64,000 nucleotides of DNA from NCBI RefSeq assembly GCF_005222845.1, contig NZ_STFZ01000036.1, forward strand, positions 241,308 through 305,307. The letters run 5' to 3'. The position numbers were made by a program, and so were the translations under genes. Shown here piece by piece: positions 8,121 to 17,497 of the stretch. Within the stretch, counting starts at the first letter, position 1. Every line of letters starts with the position of its first letter. The notes beneath the pieces were generated by a model. The model did not search any database, had not been told where the DNA came from, and saw nothing but the letters and a program-made list of their open reading frames with translations. The DNA is from Rhizobium sp. FY34 (GTDB taxonomy: Bacteria > Pseudomonadota > Alphaproteobacteria > Rhizobiales > Rhizobiaceae).

Positions 8121-10358
8121 ATGATGCGGCAATACGAGCTCGTCGAGCGGGTTCAGAAATACAAGCCCGAAGCGAACGAAGCTCTTCTGAACAAGGCCTA
8201 TGTCTATGCCATGCAGAAGCATGGCCAGCAGAAGCGCGCCAGTGGCGACCCCTATATTTCGCATCCGCTGGAAGTGGCCGCCATCCTCACCGACATGCAT
8301 CTGGACGAATCCACCATTGCGGTGGCGCTGCTGCACGATACGATCGAGGACACGACGGCGACCCGTGCCGAGATCGACGAACTGTTCGGTGAGGATATCG
8401 GCCGGCTTGTCGAGGGGCTGACCAAGCTCAAGCGGCTCGACCTTGTCTCGAAAAAGGCCAAGCAGGCGGAAAACCTGCGCAAGCTGTTGCTTGCGATTTC
8501 CGACGACGTGCGCGTCCTGCTCGTCAAGCTTGCTGACCGCCTGCACAATATGCGCACGCTTGAGCACATGTCGCAGGAAAAGCGCGCCCGCATTTCCGAA
8601 GAGACCATGGATATCTATGCGCCGCTTGCCGGCCGCATGGGCATGCAGGATATGCGCGAGGAGCTGGAAGAGCTTTCCTTCCGCTACATGAACCCGGAAG
8701 CCTATGAGACGGTGACGAAGCGCCTGGCCGAGCTTTCGGCGCGCAACGAGGGCCTGATCACCAAGATCGAGGACGAATTGCGTGACCTGCTGATCGCCAA
8801 TGGTCTGTTGAACGCGTCTGCCAAGGGCCGGCAGAAAAAACCCTATTCCGTCTTCCGCAAGATGCAGTCGAAGTCGCTCTCTTTCGAGCAGCTGTCGGAT
8901 GTCTACGGCTTTCGCATTCTCGTGGATGATATTCCTGCCTGCTACCGGGCTCTTGGTATCGTGCACACGCGCTGGCGCGTCGTGCCGGGCCGGTTCAAGG
9001 ATTACATCTCGACGCCGAAGCAGAATGACTACCGCTCGATCCACACCACCATTGTCGGACCATCGCGCCAACGCATCGAGTTGCAGATCCGCACCAAGCG
9101 CATGCACGAGATCGCCGAATTCGGCATTGCCGCGCACAGTCTCTACAAGGACGGCGAGGGCGGCGAGCAAGGCGAGCTTCTGTCGAAGGAATCGAACGCC
9201 TATAACTGGCTGCGGCACACGATTGAGGCTCTGGCGGAAGGCGACAATCCGGAAGAATTCCTTGAACACACGAAGCTTGAGCTTTTCCAGGATCAGGTGT
9301 TCTGTTTCACGCCGAAGGGCAAGCTGATTGCGCTACCGCGCGGCGCGACACCCATTGATTTTGCCTATGCGGTGCACACCAATATCGGCGACACCACGGT
9401 CGGCGCCAAGATCAACGGTCGCATCATGCCGCTCGTCACACGCCTTTCCAATGGCGATGAAGTCGAGATCATCCGGTCGGGCGTACAGGTGCCGCCGGCG
9501 GCCTGGGAGGAAATCGTTGTGACCGGCAAGGCGCGCGCCGCCATTCGCCGCGCCACCCGCATGGCCATCCGTAAGCAATATGCCGGCCTTGGCTATCGCA
9601 TTCTGGAGCGCACCTTTGAGCGTGCCGGCAAGGCCTTTACCCGCGAAATCCTGAAGCCGGCGCTCTACAGGCTCGGCCAGAAGGATGTCGAGGATGCCAT
9701 AGCCTCCGTCGGTCGCGGTGAAATGTCGTCGCTCGATGTGCTGAAGGCCGTCTTCCCCGAATACAAGGACGAGCGCACCACCATCAAGCCCGCCGCTGAT
9801 CAGGGCTGGTTCAATATGCAAAGTGCCTCAGGCATGATGTTCCGCCTGCCGGGCAATGAACGCACGCTGAGCGAGGCGACCGAAGCCGCCATCCCGTCCG
9901 GCGGTCCCGAACCCCTGCCGATCCGCGGACTGGCCGGCAATGTCGAGGTGCGTTTTGCACCAGCGGGCGCCGTGCCCGGCGATCGTATCGTCGGCATCAT
10001 GGAGGAGGGCAAGGGCATGACCATCTACCCGATCCAGGCCTCTGCGCTGCAGAAGTTCGATGACCAGCCGGAAAGCTGGGTGGACGTGCGCTGGGATCTG
10101 GACGAGGCCAACAAGTCCCGCTTTCCGGCCAAGATCACCATCACGGCGCTCAATGAACCGGGGACGCTTGCCACGATTGCCCAGACCATTGCCCGGCTGG
10201 AAATCAATATCCGGCTGATGACCATGGGCAATGTACAGGCGGATTTTTCCGAGTTCGCCCTTGAAGTGGAGGTCTGGGATCTGCGCCAGTTGAACCAGCT
10301 TCTGGCGCAATTGAAGGATCTCGACTGCGTTTCGACCGTGAAGCGCGTCTATGACTGA
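8121..10358 (+). CDS. rsh: Bifunctional (p)ppGpp synthetase/hydrolase (RelA/SpoT homologue)
   Basis: A 745-residue long-form RSH enzyme, the single stringent-response regulator typical of alphaproteobacteria. Domains in order: HD hydrolase with His48, His72-Asp73 and Glu76-Asp77 (SHPLEVA, LLHDTIEDT) and the later LADRLHNMRTL motif; synthetase at about 245-360 with YGFRILV and RFKDYISTPKQNDYRSIHT; TGS at about 393-455; and a C-terminal ACT domain (about 668-745). The intact hydrolase residues argue for both activities. Two adjacent ATG codons begin the gene at 8121; TAAGGA stands upstream. Its place after rpoZ is conserved in related genomes. Confidence 0.96.
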   Translation: MMRQYELVERVQKYKPEANEALLNKAYVYAMQKHGQQKRASGDPYISHPLEVAAILTDMHLDESTIAVALLHDTIEDTTATRAEIDELFGEDIGRLVEGLTKLKRLDLVSKKAKQAENLRKLLLAISDDVRVLLVKLADRLHNMRTLEHMSQEKRARISEETMDIYAPLAGRMGMQDMREELEELSFRYMNPEAYETVTKRLAELSARNEGLITKIEDELRDLLIANGLLNASAKGRQKKPYSVFRKMQSKSLSFEQLSDVYGFRILVDDIPACYRALGIVHTRWRVVPGRFKDYISTPKQNDYRSIHTTIVGPSRQRIELQIRTKRMHEIAEFGIAAHSLYKDGEGGEQGELLSKESNAYNWLRHTIEALAEGDNPEEFLEHTKLELFQDQVFCFTPKGKLIALPRGATPIDFAYAVHTNIGDTTVGAKINGRIMPLVTRLSNGDEVEIIRSGVQVPPAAWEEIVVTGKARAAIRRATRMAIRKQYAGLGYRILERTFERAGKAFTREILKPALYRLGQKDVEDAIASVGRGEMSSLDVLKAVFPEYKDERTTIKPAADQGWFNMQSASGMMFRLPGNERTLSEATEAAIPSGGPEPLPIRGLAGNVEVRFAPAGAVPGDRIVGIMEEGKGMTIYPIQASALQKFDDQPESWVDVRWDLDEANKSRFPAKITITALNEPGTLATIAQTIARLEINIRLMTMGNVQADFSEFALEVEVWDLRQLNQLLAQLKDLDCVSTVKRVYD

Positions 10359-10379
10359 TGCCTTTTTGGGCATTTGTTA

Positions 10380-10410
10380 AGCAATGCGGCCAAGGCATGG
10401 CCGCATTGCT
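10380..10410. terminator. Strong hairpin after rsh
   Basis: A 13-bp perfect stem (10380-10392 with 10398-10410, loop AGGCA) starts 21 bases after the rsh stop. No T run follows on the plus strand, so it may act with Rho or protect the 3' end and not be a classic terminator. Confidence 0.6.
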
Positions 10411-10502
10411 ATGCGTCTGGCGCAGGGCTGCCGAGGCAAGCCAGCGGTGGTGCTCGAGCGCGACTGATCGTATCTTGTGCATAGCAACATAAGGAAAAGA
10501 TC

Positions 10503-10655
10503 ATGTTTAAGCCGCTCAAGACTTTCGCCCGCGCTCTCCGTGCTCCCAGCGTCCAGGACCGCGAAATGGCCTATCTGAATGAATCGCATGATGCGATCGA
10601 ACTCGAATACCGCATGCGCCAGATCGATCGCGGCATGTTCCGCAAGGGTCTCTGA
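10503..10655 (+). CDS. Small DUF3563-like protein (50 residues)
   Basis: A 50-residue open frame with a good Shine-Dalgarno sequence (AAGGAAAAGATC before ATG). It encodes MFKPLKTFARAL, then EMAYLNESHDAIELEYRMRQID and RGMFRKGL in outline. The pattern AYLxxSxDxxxLExRMRxID is what I recall for DUF3563, a small family of unknown function seen in proteobacteria. It has no signal peptide or membrane segment; the N-terminus is basic and amphipathic. It stands alone between rsh and acpS with hairpins on both sides. Confidence 0.7.
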   Translation: MFKPLKTFARALRAPSVQDREMAYLNESHDAIELEYRMRQIDRGMFRKGL

Positions 10656-10794
10656 AATATCGCGCTGAAGACAAGGCGCTTTTCTTCTGTCCGTCGCGAA
10701 GCCTCGCGCTTCATGACGCAGATATGCGCCCACTGCCTGTAGAAGTCGCGGCTCTGCTGCGATATCGCCATGATTGTCGGCATTTAAGATGATG

Positions 10795-10838
10795 CGCGCC
10801 GTGTCGGGGAACATTTAGTTTCCGCGCCGACACCGCGC
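10795..10838 (+). other. Long imperfect stem-loop upstream of acpS
   Basis: GTGTCGG (10801-10807) pairs with CCGACAC (10827-10833), and the inner GGAAC pairs with GTTTCC with one bulge around the loop ATTTA. GC-rich flanks could extend the stem. The 247-base interval between the DUF3563 gene and acpS holds no other gene that I can support. The hairpin could be a terminator without a T run or a leader structure for acpS. Confidence 0.45.
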
Positions 10839-10902
10839 CGGATGGTCGACAATTTCGCCTCGGTCTGACATGGATTGTGCCGAGGCAGGCGAGAGGAACC
10901 GC

Positions 10903-11319
10903 ATGATCATTGGCATGGGCAGCGACCTGATCGATATAAGACGGGTCGAGAAGTCGATCGAGCGGTTTGGCGACCGTTTCACGCATCGCTGTTTCACCGA
11001 TATTGAAAGAGGCAAGTCCGACGGTCGCAAGACACGGGCCGCCTCGTATGCCAAGCGCTTTGCCGCCAAGGAAGCCTGTTCCAAGGCGCTCGGCACAGGG
11101 CTCGCGCAAGGCGTGTTCTGGAAGGACATGGGTGTCGTCAATCTGCCAAGCGGCAAGCCGACGATGCACCTGACCGGCGGCGCGGCCGAAAAATTGGCCG
11201 AACTCATGCCCGCCGGGCATCGCGCCATCATCCATCTCACCATTACCGATGAATTTCCCTATGCCCAGGCCTTCGTGGTCATTGAGGCGCGTCCGCTGGA
11301 CGGTCCGGCTGTGCCGTGA
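10903..11319 (+). CDS. acpS: Holo-[acyl-carrier-protein] synthase
   Basis: AcpS transfers the 4'-phosphopantetheine arm of coenzyme A to apo-ACP. The 138-residue protein shows the family motifs: [13 protein letters not shown] (4-16) with the metal-binding Asp8, and the [14 protein letters not shown] helix with the second acidic ligand Glu. Length fits the AcpS trimer class. ATG at 10903 is preceded by GAGAGGA and gives the conserved beginning MIIGMGSDL. It opens the run acpS-lepB-rnc-era. Confidence 0.96.
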   Translation: MIIGMGSDLIDIRRVEKSIERFGDRFTHRCFTDIERGKSDGRKTRAASYAKRFAAKEACSKALGTGLAQGVFWKDMGVVNLPSGKPTMHLTGGAAEKLAELMPAGHRAIIHLTITDEFPYAQAFVVIEARPLDGPAVP

Positions 11320-11406
11320 CGGCGCATCCTTGCCGATTGATGCCATTGCCCGCTTGCGGGGAAGAGTTTAGAGAAGCCGAAACTGTTGAAAGCGAGAGAC
11401 GTGCAC

Positions 11407-12150
11407 GTGTCCGAAAAAGTCGAGAAGAAGCAGAGCGCCCTTTGGGAAAACATCAAGGTCATCATCCAGGCGCTGCTGCTGGCGATGGTCATCCGCACGG
11501 TGGCGTTTCAGCCCTTCACCATTCCCTCCGGTTCGATGATGCCGACTCTGCTCGTCGGCGATTACATCTTCGTCAACAAGTTCGCCTATGGCTATTCCCG
11601 CTATTCCATGCCGTTTTCGCCGGACCTGTTTTCCGGCCGCATCCTGGCCAGTGAGCCCAAGCGCGGCGACGTCATCGTCTTTCGCCTGCCCACTGATCCC
11701 GATGTCGATTATATCAAGCGCCTGATTGGCCTGCCGGGTGACCGCGTGCAGATGATCAACGGTGTTCTGCAGCTGAATGGCCAGCCGGTTCCCAAAATGG
11801 CCGACGGCAATTTCACCTCCGATTACCGCCTCGATCCGGGCTCTGACGTTCCCGTGTTCCGTGAAACGCTGGACAATGGCCGAACCTATGACACGCTCGA
11901 CCAGTCGCCCGTGTCGCGCGGGGATAATACCCGCGAATTCATCGTTCCCGAAGGCCACTATTTCTTCATGGGCGATAACCGCGACAATTCCCTCGATAGC
12001 CGCTTCGATGTGGGCTATGTTCCGGCGGAAAACCTGGTGGGCCGCGCCAGCATGATCTTCTTCTCGCTGGGCAATGACACCTCGTTCCGCGAGATCTGGA
12101 AATGGCCGGCCAACATGCGTTGGGATCGCTTGTTCAAGGTGGTTGACTGA
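11407..12150 (+). CDS. lepB: Signal peptidase I
   Basis: This inner-membrane enzyme removes Sec and Tat signal peptides. With the GTG start at 11407 the protein has 247 residues and begins MSEKVEKK, as rhizobial homologues do. A TTG at 11386 is a possible longer start. A membrane segment spans about 16-34. The nucleophile is Ser43 in IPSGSMMPTLL and the general base is Lys104 in DYIKRLIGLPGD. The late motif MGDNRDNSLDSR is also present. The stop codon overlaps the rnc start by one base (TGATG), which suggests coupled translation. Confidence 0.95.
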   Translation: MSEKVEKKQSALWENIKVIIQALLLAMVIRTVAFQPFTIPSGSMMPTLLVGDYIFVNKFAYGYSRYSMPFSPDLFSGRILASEPKRGDVIVFRLPTDPDVDYIKRLIGLPGDRVQMINGVLQLNGQPVPKMADGNFTSDYRLDPGSDVPVFRETLDNGRTYDTLDQSPVSRGDNTREFIVPEGHYFFMGDNRDNSLDSRFDVGYVPAENLVGRASMIFFSLGNDTSFREIWKWPANMRWDRLFKVVD

Positions 12151-12866
12151 TGCGCAGCACGACATTGTCGGCAGATCAGCGCGCCCGGCTTGAAAAGGTC
12201 ATCGGGTACGAGTTTGCCGACAAGCAATGGCTTGACCGTGCCATGACCCATGCCAGCACTGGCGGGGCCAAGGTTGCCAATTACGAGCGTCTGGAATTTC
12301 TTGGCGATCGCGTTCTGGGCCTGTGCGTGGCCGAACTTCTGTTCGCCACGTTCCGCGATGCGGCGGAAGGCGAATTGTCCGTGCGCCTGAACCAGCTGGT
12401 GAGCGCTGAAAGCTGCGCTGGCATTGCCGATGAGCTTGGACTTCACCAGTTCATTCGCACCGGCGCCGATGTGAAGAAGCTGACCGGAAAGCGCATGCTG
12501 AATGTGCGCGCCGATGTGGTAGAAAGCTTGATTGCCGCACTTTACCTCGATGGCGGCCTGGATGCAGCCCGAAGCTTCATCCTGCGCAACTGGAAGGGCC
12601 GCGCAACACATGCCGATGCCGCCCGTCGCGATGCCAAGACCGAGCTGCAGGAATGGTCGCATGCCCGCTTCGGGCTGACCCCCGTATACCGGATCGACGA
12701 TCGGTCCGGCCCGGATCATGAGCCGCGCTTTACGGTGACGGTGGAAGTCAAAGGCGTTCTGCCGGAAACCGGCGTGGAACGCTCCAAGCGCGCCGCCGAA
12801 CAGGTGGCCGCCACGAAAATGCTGGAACGTGAAGGCGTGTGGCAAAAGCCCGCCGACGAAGGCTGA
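12150..12866 (+). CDS. rnc: Ribonuclease III
   Basis: RNase III cuts double-stranded RNA, including rRNA precursors. The 238-residue protein has the signature YERLEFLGDRVLGL (about 45-58). The second catalytic pair is Asp122/Glu125 in RADVVESLIAALYLDGG. A double-stranded RNA-binding domain occupies about 160-231 (DAKTELQEW through EQVAATKMLE). The start overlaps the lepB stop, and era follows after eight bases, so these three are one operon. Confidence 0.97.
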   Translation: MRSTTLSADQRARLEKVIGYEFADKQWLDRAMTHASTGGAKVANYERLEFLGDRVLGLCVAELLFATFRDAAEGELSVRLNQLVSAESCAGIADELGLHQFIRTGADVKKLTGKRMLNVRADVVESLIAALYLDGGLDAARSFILRNWKGRATHADAARRDAKTELQEWSHARFGLTPVYRIDDRSGPDHEPRFTVTVEVKGVLPETGVERSKRAAEQVAATKMLEREGVWQKPADEG

Positions 12867-12874
12867 AGGATCAG

Positions 12875-13843
12875 ATGAGCGAAGAAGAAAACACGGCCGG
12901 CCTTCCCGAGGCGGCACCCTCCACACCGGTGGACCCGACCCGCACCGGCCCCACGCGCTCCGGCTTCGTGGCGCTGATCGGCGCGACCAATGCCGGCAAA
13001 TCGACGCTGGTCAACCGGCTGGTCGGCGCCAAAGTGTCGATCGTCAGCCACAAGGTGCAGACAACACGCGCCATCGTGCGGGGCATCGCCATCCATAACA
13101 ACACGCAGATGGTGTTCATGGATACGCCCGGCATCTTCAAGCCGCGCCGCAGGCTGGACCGCGCCATGGTCACCTCCGCCTGGGGCGGCGCCAAGGATGC
13201 CGATTTCATCGTGCTTCTGGTCGATAGCGAGCGTGGCCTGAAGGGCGATGCGGATGCCATTCTGGAAGGTCTGAAGGAAGTCTATCAGCCGAAGATCCTT
13301 GTGCTCAACAAGATCGACCAGGTTCGCCCGGAAGATCTGTTGAAGCTGGCGCAGGCGGCCAATGAAAAAATCCCGTTCATCGAGACCTTCATGATCTCGG
13401 CGACGACCGGTTCCGGCTGCAATGACTTGATGGACTATCTGGCCAAGCAACTGCCGGAAGGCCCCTGGTATTATCCCGAGGACCAGATTTCCGACCTGCC
13501 GATGCGCCAGCTCGCTGCCGAAATCACCCGCGAAAAGCTTTTCCTGCGCCTGCATCAGGAACTTCCCTATTCCTCGCATGTGGAAACGGAAAAGTGGGAA
13601 GAGCGCAAGGACGGCTCGGTGCGCATCGAGCAGGTGATCTATGTCGAGCGCGACAGCCAGAAGAAGATCGCACTTGGTAAGGGCGGCGATGCCATCAAGG
13701 CGATTTCGACCGCATCCCGCAAGGAAATCTCCGAGATCCTCGAACAGCCGGTGCACCTCTTCCTCTTCGTCAAGGTGCGCGAAAACTGGGGCGATGATCC
13801 GGAGCGGTTCCGCGAAATGGGTCTGGAATTCCCAAAGGGCTGA
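12875..13843 (+). CDS. era: GTPase Era
   Basis: Era is a GTPase that binds the 3' end of 16S rRNA and checks small-subunit assembly. The 322-residue protein has G1 GATNAGKST (36-44), G3 DTPG (83-86) and G4 NKID (145-148). A C-terminal KH domain carries the variant GKGGDAIKAI where many homologues have GxxG. An N-terminal extension of about 28 Pro/Thr-rich residues precedes the GTPase fold, as in rhizobial Era. ATG at 12875 gives MSEEEN; longer in-frame starts lie inside rnc. Confidence 0.96.
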   Translation: MSEEENTAGLPEAAPSTPVDPTRTGPTRSGFVALIGATNAGKSTLVNRLVGAKVSIVSHKVQTTRAIVRGIAIHNNTQMVFMDTPGIFKPRRRLDRAMVTSAWGGAKDADFIVLLVDSERGLKGDADAILEGLKEVYQPKILVLNKIDQVRPEDLLKLAQAANEKIPFIETFMISATTGSGCNDLMDYLAKQLPEGPWYYPEDQISDLPMRQLAAEITREKLFLRLHQELPYSSHVETEKWEERKDGSVRIEQVIYVERDSQKKIALGKGGDAIKAISTASRKEISEILEQPVHLFLFVKVRENWGDDPERFREMGLEFPKG

Positions 13844-13875
13844 TGCCCAAAAAGGCAGGATTTGCGGCGCCTCGG

Positions 13876-14268
13876 TTATTTGCGCCGCATCATCAGCACC
13901 TTGATCTCTTCGAAGCGCCGGCGCTGCTCCGGCTCTTCCGCGGCCTGCGAATAGCAGGTGTCCGACATGCAGAACTGCACCAGTTCCAGCGGCGCCGTAT
14001 TGTTCTTGAAAGTGCATTCCACTTCGTCGTTGAAATCGGTCGGCTCAGGGTTCTGGCGTGTCGTATAGGTCAGGCGTGCGCCGGGCGGGGTGAGTTCCGG
14101 GAACGATTGTACGATACCGGTGTTGAGGACCGGAGACAGCAGAAAGCTCTTGGCGACATTGACGCAAGCCGCCTCAAGGTCGGGCGACTGGGCGGCCGCG
14201 GGTGGTGCCGACAGGGCAAGGGTCGCGGGCAGGGCGAGGGCCGTGGCTAAAAGCAGAATATGGCGCAT
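13876..14268 (-). CDS. Small exported protein of unknown function
   Basis: A 130-residue protein with a signal peptide (1-27, ending PPAAAQS) and four cysteines in the mature part (in EAACVN, VECTF, FCMSDTC), which could form disulfides in the periplasm. No family name can be given. The start at 14268 has GGAG upstream; a longer frame to 14382 lacks the signal sequence at its front. It lies between era and recO on the opposite strand, so it breaks the usual era-recO succession. Confidence 0.7.
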   Translation of the reverse strand: MRHILLLATALALPATLALSAPPAAAQSPDLEAACVNVAKSFLLSPVLNTGIVQSFPELTPPGARLTYTTRQNPEPTDFNDEVECTFKNNTAPLELVQFCMSDTCYSQAAEEPEQRRRFEEIKVLMMRRK

Positions 14269-14425
14269 GGGATCTCCGGAAATTGTTTTGCGGCCAGCAA
14301 CAGCGCTGGCGGCCGGTTTGTTCCATCGCCTATGGCCGACAGCTGTCGAAATGCGGTAAAACTCCGATTCAATTGCAGGCACTTGTCAGATAGCGTCGCA
14401 ATTCAACATGAAATGAGCGTGCGCC

Positions 14426-15199
14426 ATGCAATGGCAGGATGAAGGCATCGTCATCGGTGTTCGACGCCATGGGGAAACCAGCGTGGTGGCGGAGCTGATG
14501 ACACGCGAGCGCGGCCGCCATATGGGGCTCGTGCGCGGTGGCCGCTCGCGCAGCATGCAGCCGGTGCTGCAACCGGGAAACCGGGTGGAAGCCGTCTGGC
14601 GCGCAAGGCTCGATGAACATCTTGGCGATTACCGGCTGGAGCCCGTGCATCTAAGGGCCGCACGGCTTATGGAAAGTGCAACCTCCGTTTATGGCGTACA
14701 GGCCATGGGGGCTCTCTTGCGCCTGTTGCCGGAGCGTGATCCGCATCCGCATCTGTTTGATGCGCTCGACGTGATCCTCGACCACATGGACGATCCGGCA
14801 GGGGCGGGCGAGCTGTTCGTGCGCTTTGAACTCGCCGTGCTCAACGATCTCGGCTTCGGGCTTGACCTCACCGAATGTGCAGCCACCGGCACCCGCGAGG
14901 ATCTGATCTATGTCTCGCCGAAAAGCGGCCGGGCCGTTTCGGCGGCGGCTGGCGCGCCCTATGCTGATCGTCTCCTGCCTTTGCCGGCGTTTCTCGGTCC
15001 CCAGACGGGTGAGCCGACCAAGGGCGCCAATTGTCAGACCCTGACGGCGGCCTTTCGACTCAGCGGCTTTTTCCTGCACCGGCATGTCTATGAGCCACGC
15101 GGCATGACGGAGATTGCCGCACGCGATGGCTTCGTGCAGGCCGCGCTGAAGGCGCTTGGCCGTATAGAGACGGACAGGCGCGCGCAGCTGACGGCATAA
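14426..15199 (+). CDS. recO: DNA repair protein RecO
   Basis: RecO loads RecA on SSB-coated DNA together with RecF/RecR. The 257-residue protein begins [17 protein letters not shown], the start of the OB-fold domain, with the usual GLVRGGRS loop near 35-42. The helical C-terminal half contains [25 protein letters not shown], the family's most conserved stretch in outline. The start at 14426 agrees with homologues, although the Shine-Dalgarno match is weak. It follows era after the inserted minus-strand gene. Confidence 0.94.
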   Translation: MQWQDEGIVIGVRRHGETSVVAELMTRERGRHMGLVRGGRSRSMQPVLQPGNRVEAVWRARLDEHLGDYRLEPVHLRAARLMESATSVYGVQAMGALLRLLPERDPHPHLFDALDVILDHMDDPAGAGELFVRFELAVLNDLGFGLDLTECAATGTREDLIYVSPKSGRAVSAAAGAPYADRLLPLPAFLGPQTGEPTKGANCQTLTAAFRLSGFFLHRHVYEPRGMTEIAARDGFVQAALKALGRIETDRRAQLTA

Positions 15200-15202
15200 G
15201 CC

Positions 15203-16423
15203 TCAAGTAGCCAATGCAAGAGGCCTGTCGACCGGCCGCTCGCGGATCGGCCAATGCACGGCGGCGGCAAACAGGCCAAGGCCTACCCCGATCCACCAGA
15301 CCGGATCATAGGAGCCAAAATGGTCATAGAGATAGCCGCCCATCCATACGCCGAGGAAGGAGCCGATCTGATGGCCGAGAAAGACCATGCCGCCCAGAAG
15401 GCCCAGATGCCGGGTGCCGAACATGATGGCAACCAGTGCATTGGTGGGTGGCACTGTCGATAGCCAGAGAAGCCCCATCACCACGGCAAACAGAATGACC
15501 GAGAGGGGCGTCTGCGGCAGGAGCAGGAAGGCCGTGACGGCAATCGAGCGGCCGATATAGATCAGCGCCAGAAAATAGGGCTTGGAATAGCGCTGGCCGA
15601 TAAAGCCGGCAGCCAGCGAGCCAATGATGTTGAAGAAGCCGATCAGCGCCATGGCAATCACCGCATAGCGCGCATCAATGCCCAGATCGCCGAGATAGGC
15701 TGGAAAATGCGCGGTGATGAAAGCCACCTGATAGCCGCAGACGAAAAAGCCGGAGACCAAAAGCAGATAGCTGCGATGGCCAAAGGCTTCTTTGAGGGCT
15801 TGCGCAATGCTCTGTTCCACATCCGATTGTTTCTGCGTGCCCGAGGAGGAATTGCCGCGCAGCGGAAAGGCCAGAAGCGGCACGACCAGCATCAGCACAC
15901 CCATCAGCACCAGGCTGTCGGACCAGCCATAGGCATTGATCAGCGTCTGGCTGAGCGGCGCAAACAGGAACATGCCGGCAGACCCGGCAGCCGTGCCGAT
16001 GCCGAATGCCATGGAGCGCTGTGCCGGGGTGACATTGCGGGCGAAGGCGGAGAGAACGACGCTGAAGGAGCCGGCACCGATGGCCATGCCGACCAGCATG
16101 CCGCCGCCGACATGCAGCCAGATCGGCGCGGCCGCATGGGCCATGACGCTCAGACCTGCTGCATAGAGAAGGCCGGACATGGCCAGCACCCGGCCGGTGC
16201 CATATTTATCGGCAAGCGCGCCGAAGAAGGGCTGGCTGAGACCCCAGAACAGGTTCTGCAGGGCCATAGCGAGACCGAAGGTCGATCGGTCCCAGCCGGT
16301 ATCGGCCAGCATGGGCAGCTGGAAAAAGCCCATGGCTGAGCGCGGGCCAAAGGTCAGCATGGCAATCAGCGAGCCGCTGGCAATAATCAGCCAGGGCATG
16401 GTGGCAGCGCTTTTCTGCGTCAT
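15203..16423 (-). CDS. Major facilitator superfamily transporter
   Basis: A 406-residue carrier with about 12 predicted membrane spans. Features of the family seen here include DKYGTGRVLAMSG (loop 2-3 motif A-like, FFGALADKYGTG) and the matching repeat in the second half (GFIGQRYSKPYFLALIYIGR). The sequence resembles the oxalate/formate or CynX-like branch in feel, but substrate cannot be assigned. I chose ATG at 16423 because GAGGA is eight bases upstream. It converges with recO, whose stop is three bases away, and no terminator fits in that gap. Confidence 0.85.
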   Translation of the reverse strand: MTQKSAATMPWLIIASGSLIAMLTFGPRSAMGFFQLPMLADTGWDRSTFGLAMALQNLFWGLSQPFFGALADKYGTGRVLAMSGLLYAAGLSVMAHAAAPIWLHVGGGMLVGMAIGAGSFSVVLSAFARNVTPAQRSMAFGIGTAAGSAGMFLFAPLSQTLINAYGWSDSLVLMGVLMLVVPLLAFPLRGNSSSGTQKQSDVEQSIAQALKEAFGHRSYLLLVSGFFVCGYQVAFITAHFPAYLGDLGIDARYAVIAMALIGFFNIIGSLAAGFIGQRYSKPYFLALIYIGRSIAVTAFLLLPQTPLSVILFAVVMGLLWLSTVPPTNALVAIMFGTRHLGLLGGMVFLGHQIGSFLGVWMGGYLYDHFGSYDPVWWIGVGLGLFAAAVHWPIRERPVDRPLALAT

Positions 16424-16525
16424 CGGGCAATCCTCGCTCACGTCACCATCAAGCATAGATCCTGCTATCGATAAGCCAAGCGAGTTTTATTGCTGTTTGC
16501 TATTCGAGCGCGTGATGTTTCGCCG

Positions 16526-17497
16526 TCAGTTGAACAGCTGGAGAATGTTCTGCGGTTCGTTATTGGCGATGGAAAGCGCCTGGATCGCTAGTTGCTGCTG
16601 CGCTGTCAGCGCTTTGAGGCGGGTTGCCTCTTCGTCCATGTCGGCATCGACAAGCGTGCCGATACCGCGATCCATCCAGTCACGCAGATCATGCACGAAA
16701 CTTGTCTGGATTTCGAGGCGCGACTGGACCGCACCGAAGCCGGCGCCGGAATCGGCCAGCATCTGCACCATGCCGTCGACGACGGCAATCATGTCGTCCA
16801 GTTCGTCGGATGTTGTGTCCTTGGTGAGAGCAATTTCCGTCGCCGTCGCGCTGTTGCTGTCATTCACGACGAGCACGTAATTGGTCGCGGCACCGGCATC
16901 TACGGCAAATTGTGTGCTGGTCAAAATACCGGCTTCGCCACCCGTATTGGTTGAACGATCATCGATCAGCGGGCTGATGCTGCCGCCCGATGTCCACAGT
17001 TCCATGTCAATTGTCTCCATATACACACCGCCATTCGTGTCGCGGTAGAAGGAGGCCGCAAGTTCGGCCGTATTGTCCGAACTGTCGCTGATATTGAGCC
17101 AGTTGACGCCGTTGAAGCTCGCTGAGCTTGCGATCGATTGCAGCTGCTCCTTGAGCTGGGTGATTTCCGAGTTGACCTTTTGCTTGTCGACGCCCGGTTC
17201 CGAAGCGGAGACGAGCTTGGCCTTGATCTCGTCAGTCACTGAAATTGCGGCTTCCAGCCCTTCATAGGCAACATCGACGGTGGCAGAGCCCAGGTTCAGC
17301 GCATCCTCGACGGCTGCCAATGCCTTGTCATCGGAGCGCATCGTGGTGGCGATTGACCAATAGGCGGCATTCTTGGATGCCTGGTCGATGCGCTGGCCGC
17401 TCGACATCCGCCCTTGCGTCACGGCAAGATCATTGGATACATCGCGCAGCGTCGCAAGCGCCGCGGTTGCGCCGAAATTGGTGTGAATACTCGACAT
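16526..17497 (-). CDS. Flagellin, isolated from other flagellar genes
   Basis: A 323-residue flagellin. The N-terminal coiled-coil region begins MSSIHTNFGATAALATLRDV and contains RMSSGQRIDQASKNAAYWSIATTMRSD (about 30-56, in outline). The C-terminal region ends EATRLKALTAQQQLAIQALSIAN and NILQLF. Both D0/D1 ends match rhizobial flagellins. The central 120 residues are variable, polar and free of cysteine. No other flagellar gene is in the window; flanking genes are transporters. No sigma-28 consensus was recognised in the 165 bases upstream. It may be a minor filament subunit or a dispersed paralogue. Confidence 0.92.
   Translation of the reverse strand: MSSIHTNFGATAALATLRDVSNDLAVTQGRMSSGQRIDQASKNAAYWSIATTMRSDDKALAAVEDALNLGSATVDVAYEGLEAAISVTDEIKAKLVSASEPGVDKQKVNSEITQLKEQLQSIASSASFNGVNWLNISDSSDNTAELAASFYRDTNGGVYMETIDMELWTSGGSISPLIDDRSTNTGGEAGILTSTQFAVDAGAATNYVLVVNDSNSATATEIALTKDTTSDELDDMIAVVDGMVQMLADSGAGFGAVQSRLEIQTSFVHDLRDWMDRGIGTLVDADMDEEATRLKALTAQQQLAIQALSIANNEPQNILQLFN

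Noticed and set aside
8049-9269. Minus-strand frame of 406 codons opposite rsh
   Set aside because: Antisense to the HD and synthetase domains of rsh; no ribosome site or domain.
10377-10814. 145-codon minus-strand frame between rsh and acpS
   Set aside because: It is opposite the better-supported 50-codon gene and runs through hairpins; no ribosome site.
12716-14017. Minus-strand frame of 433 codons opposite era
   Set aside because: Antisense to era, whose GTPase motifs are intact.
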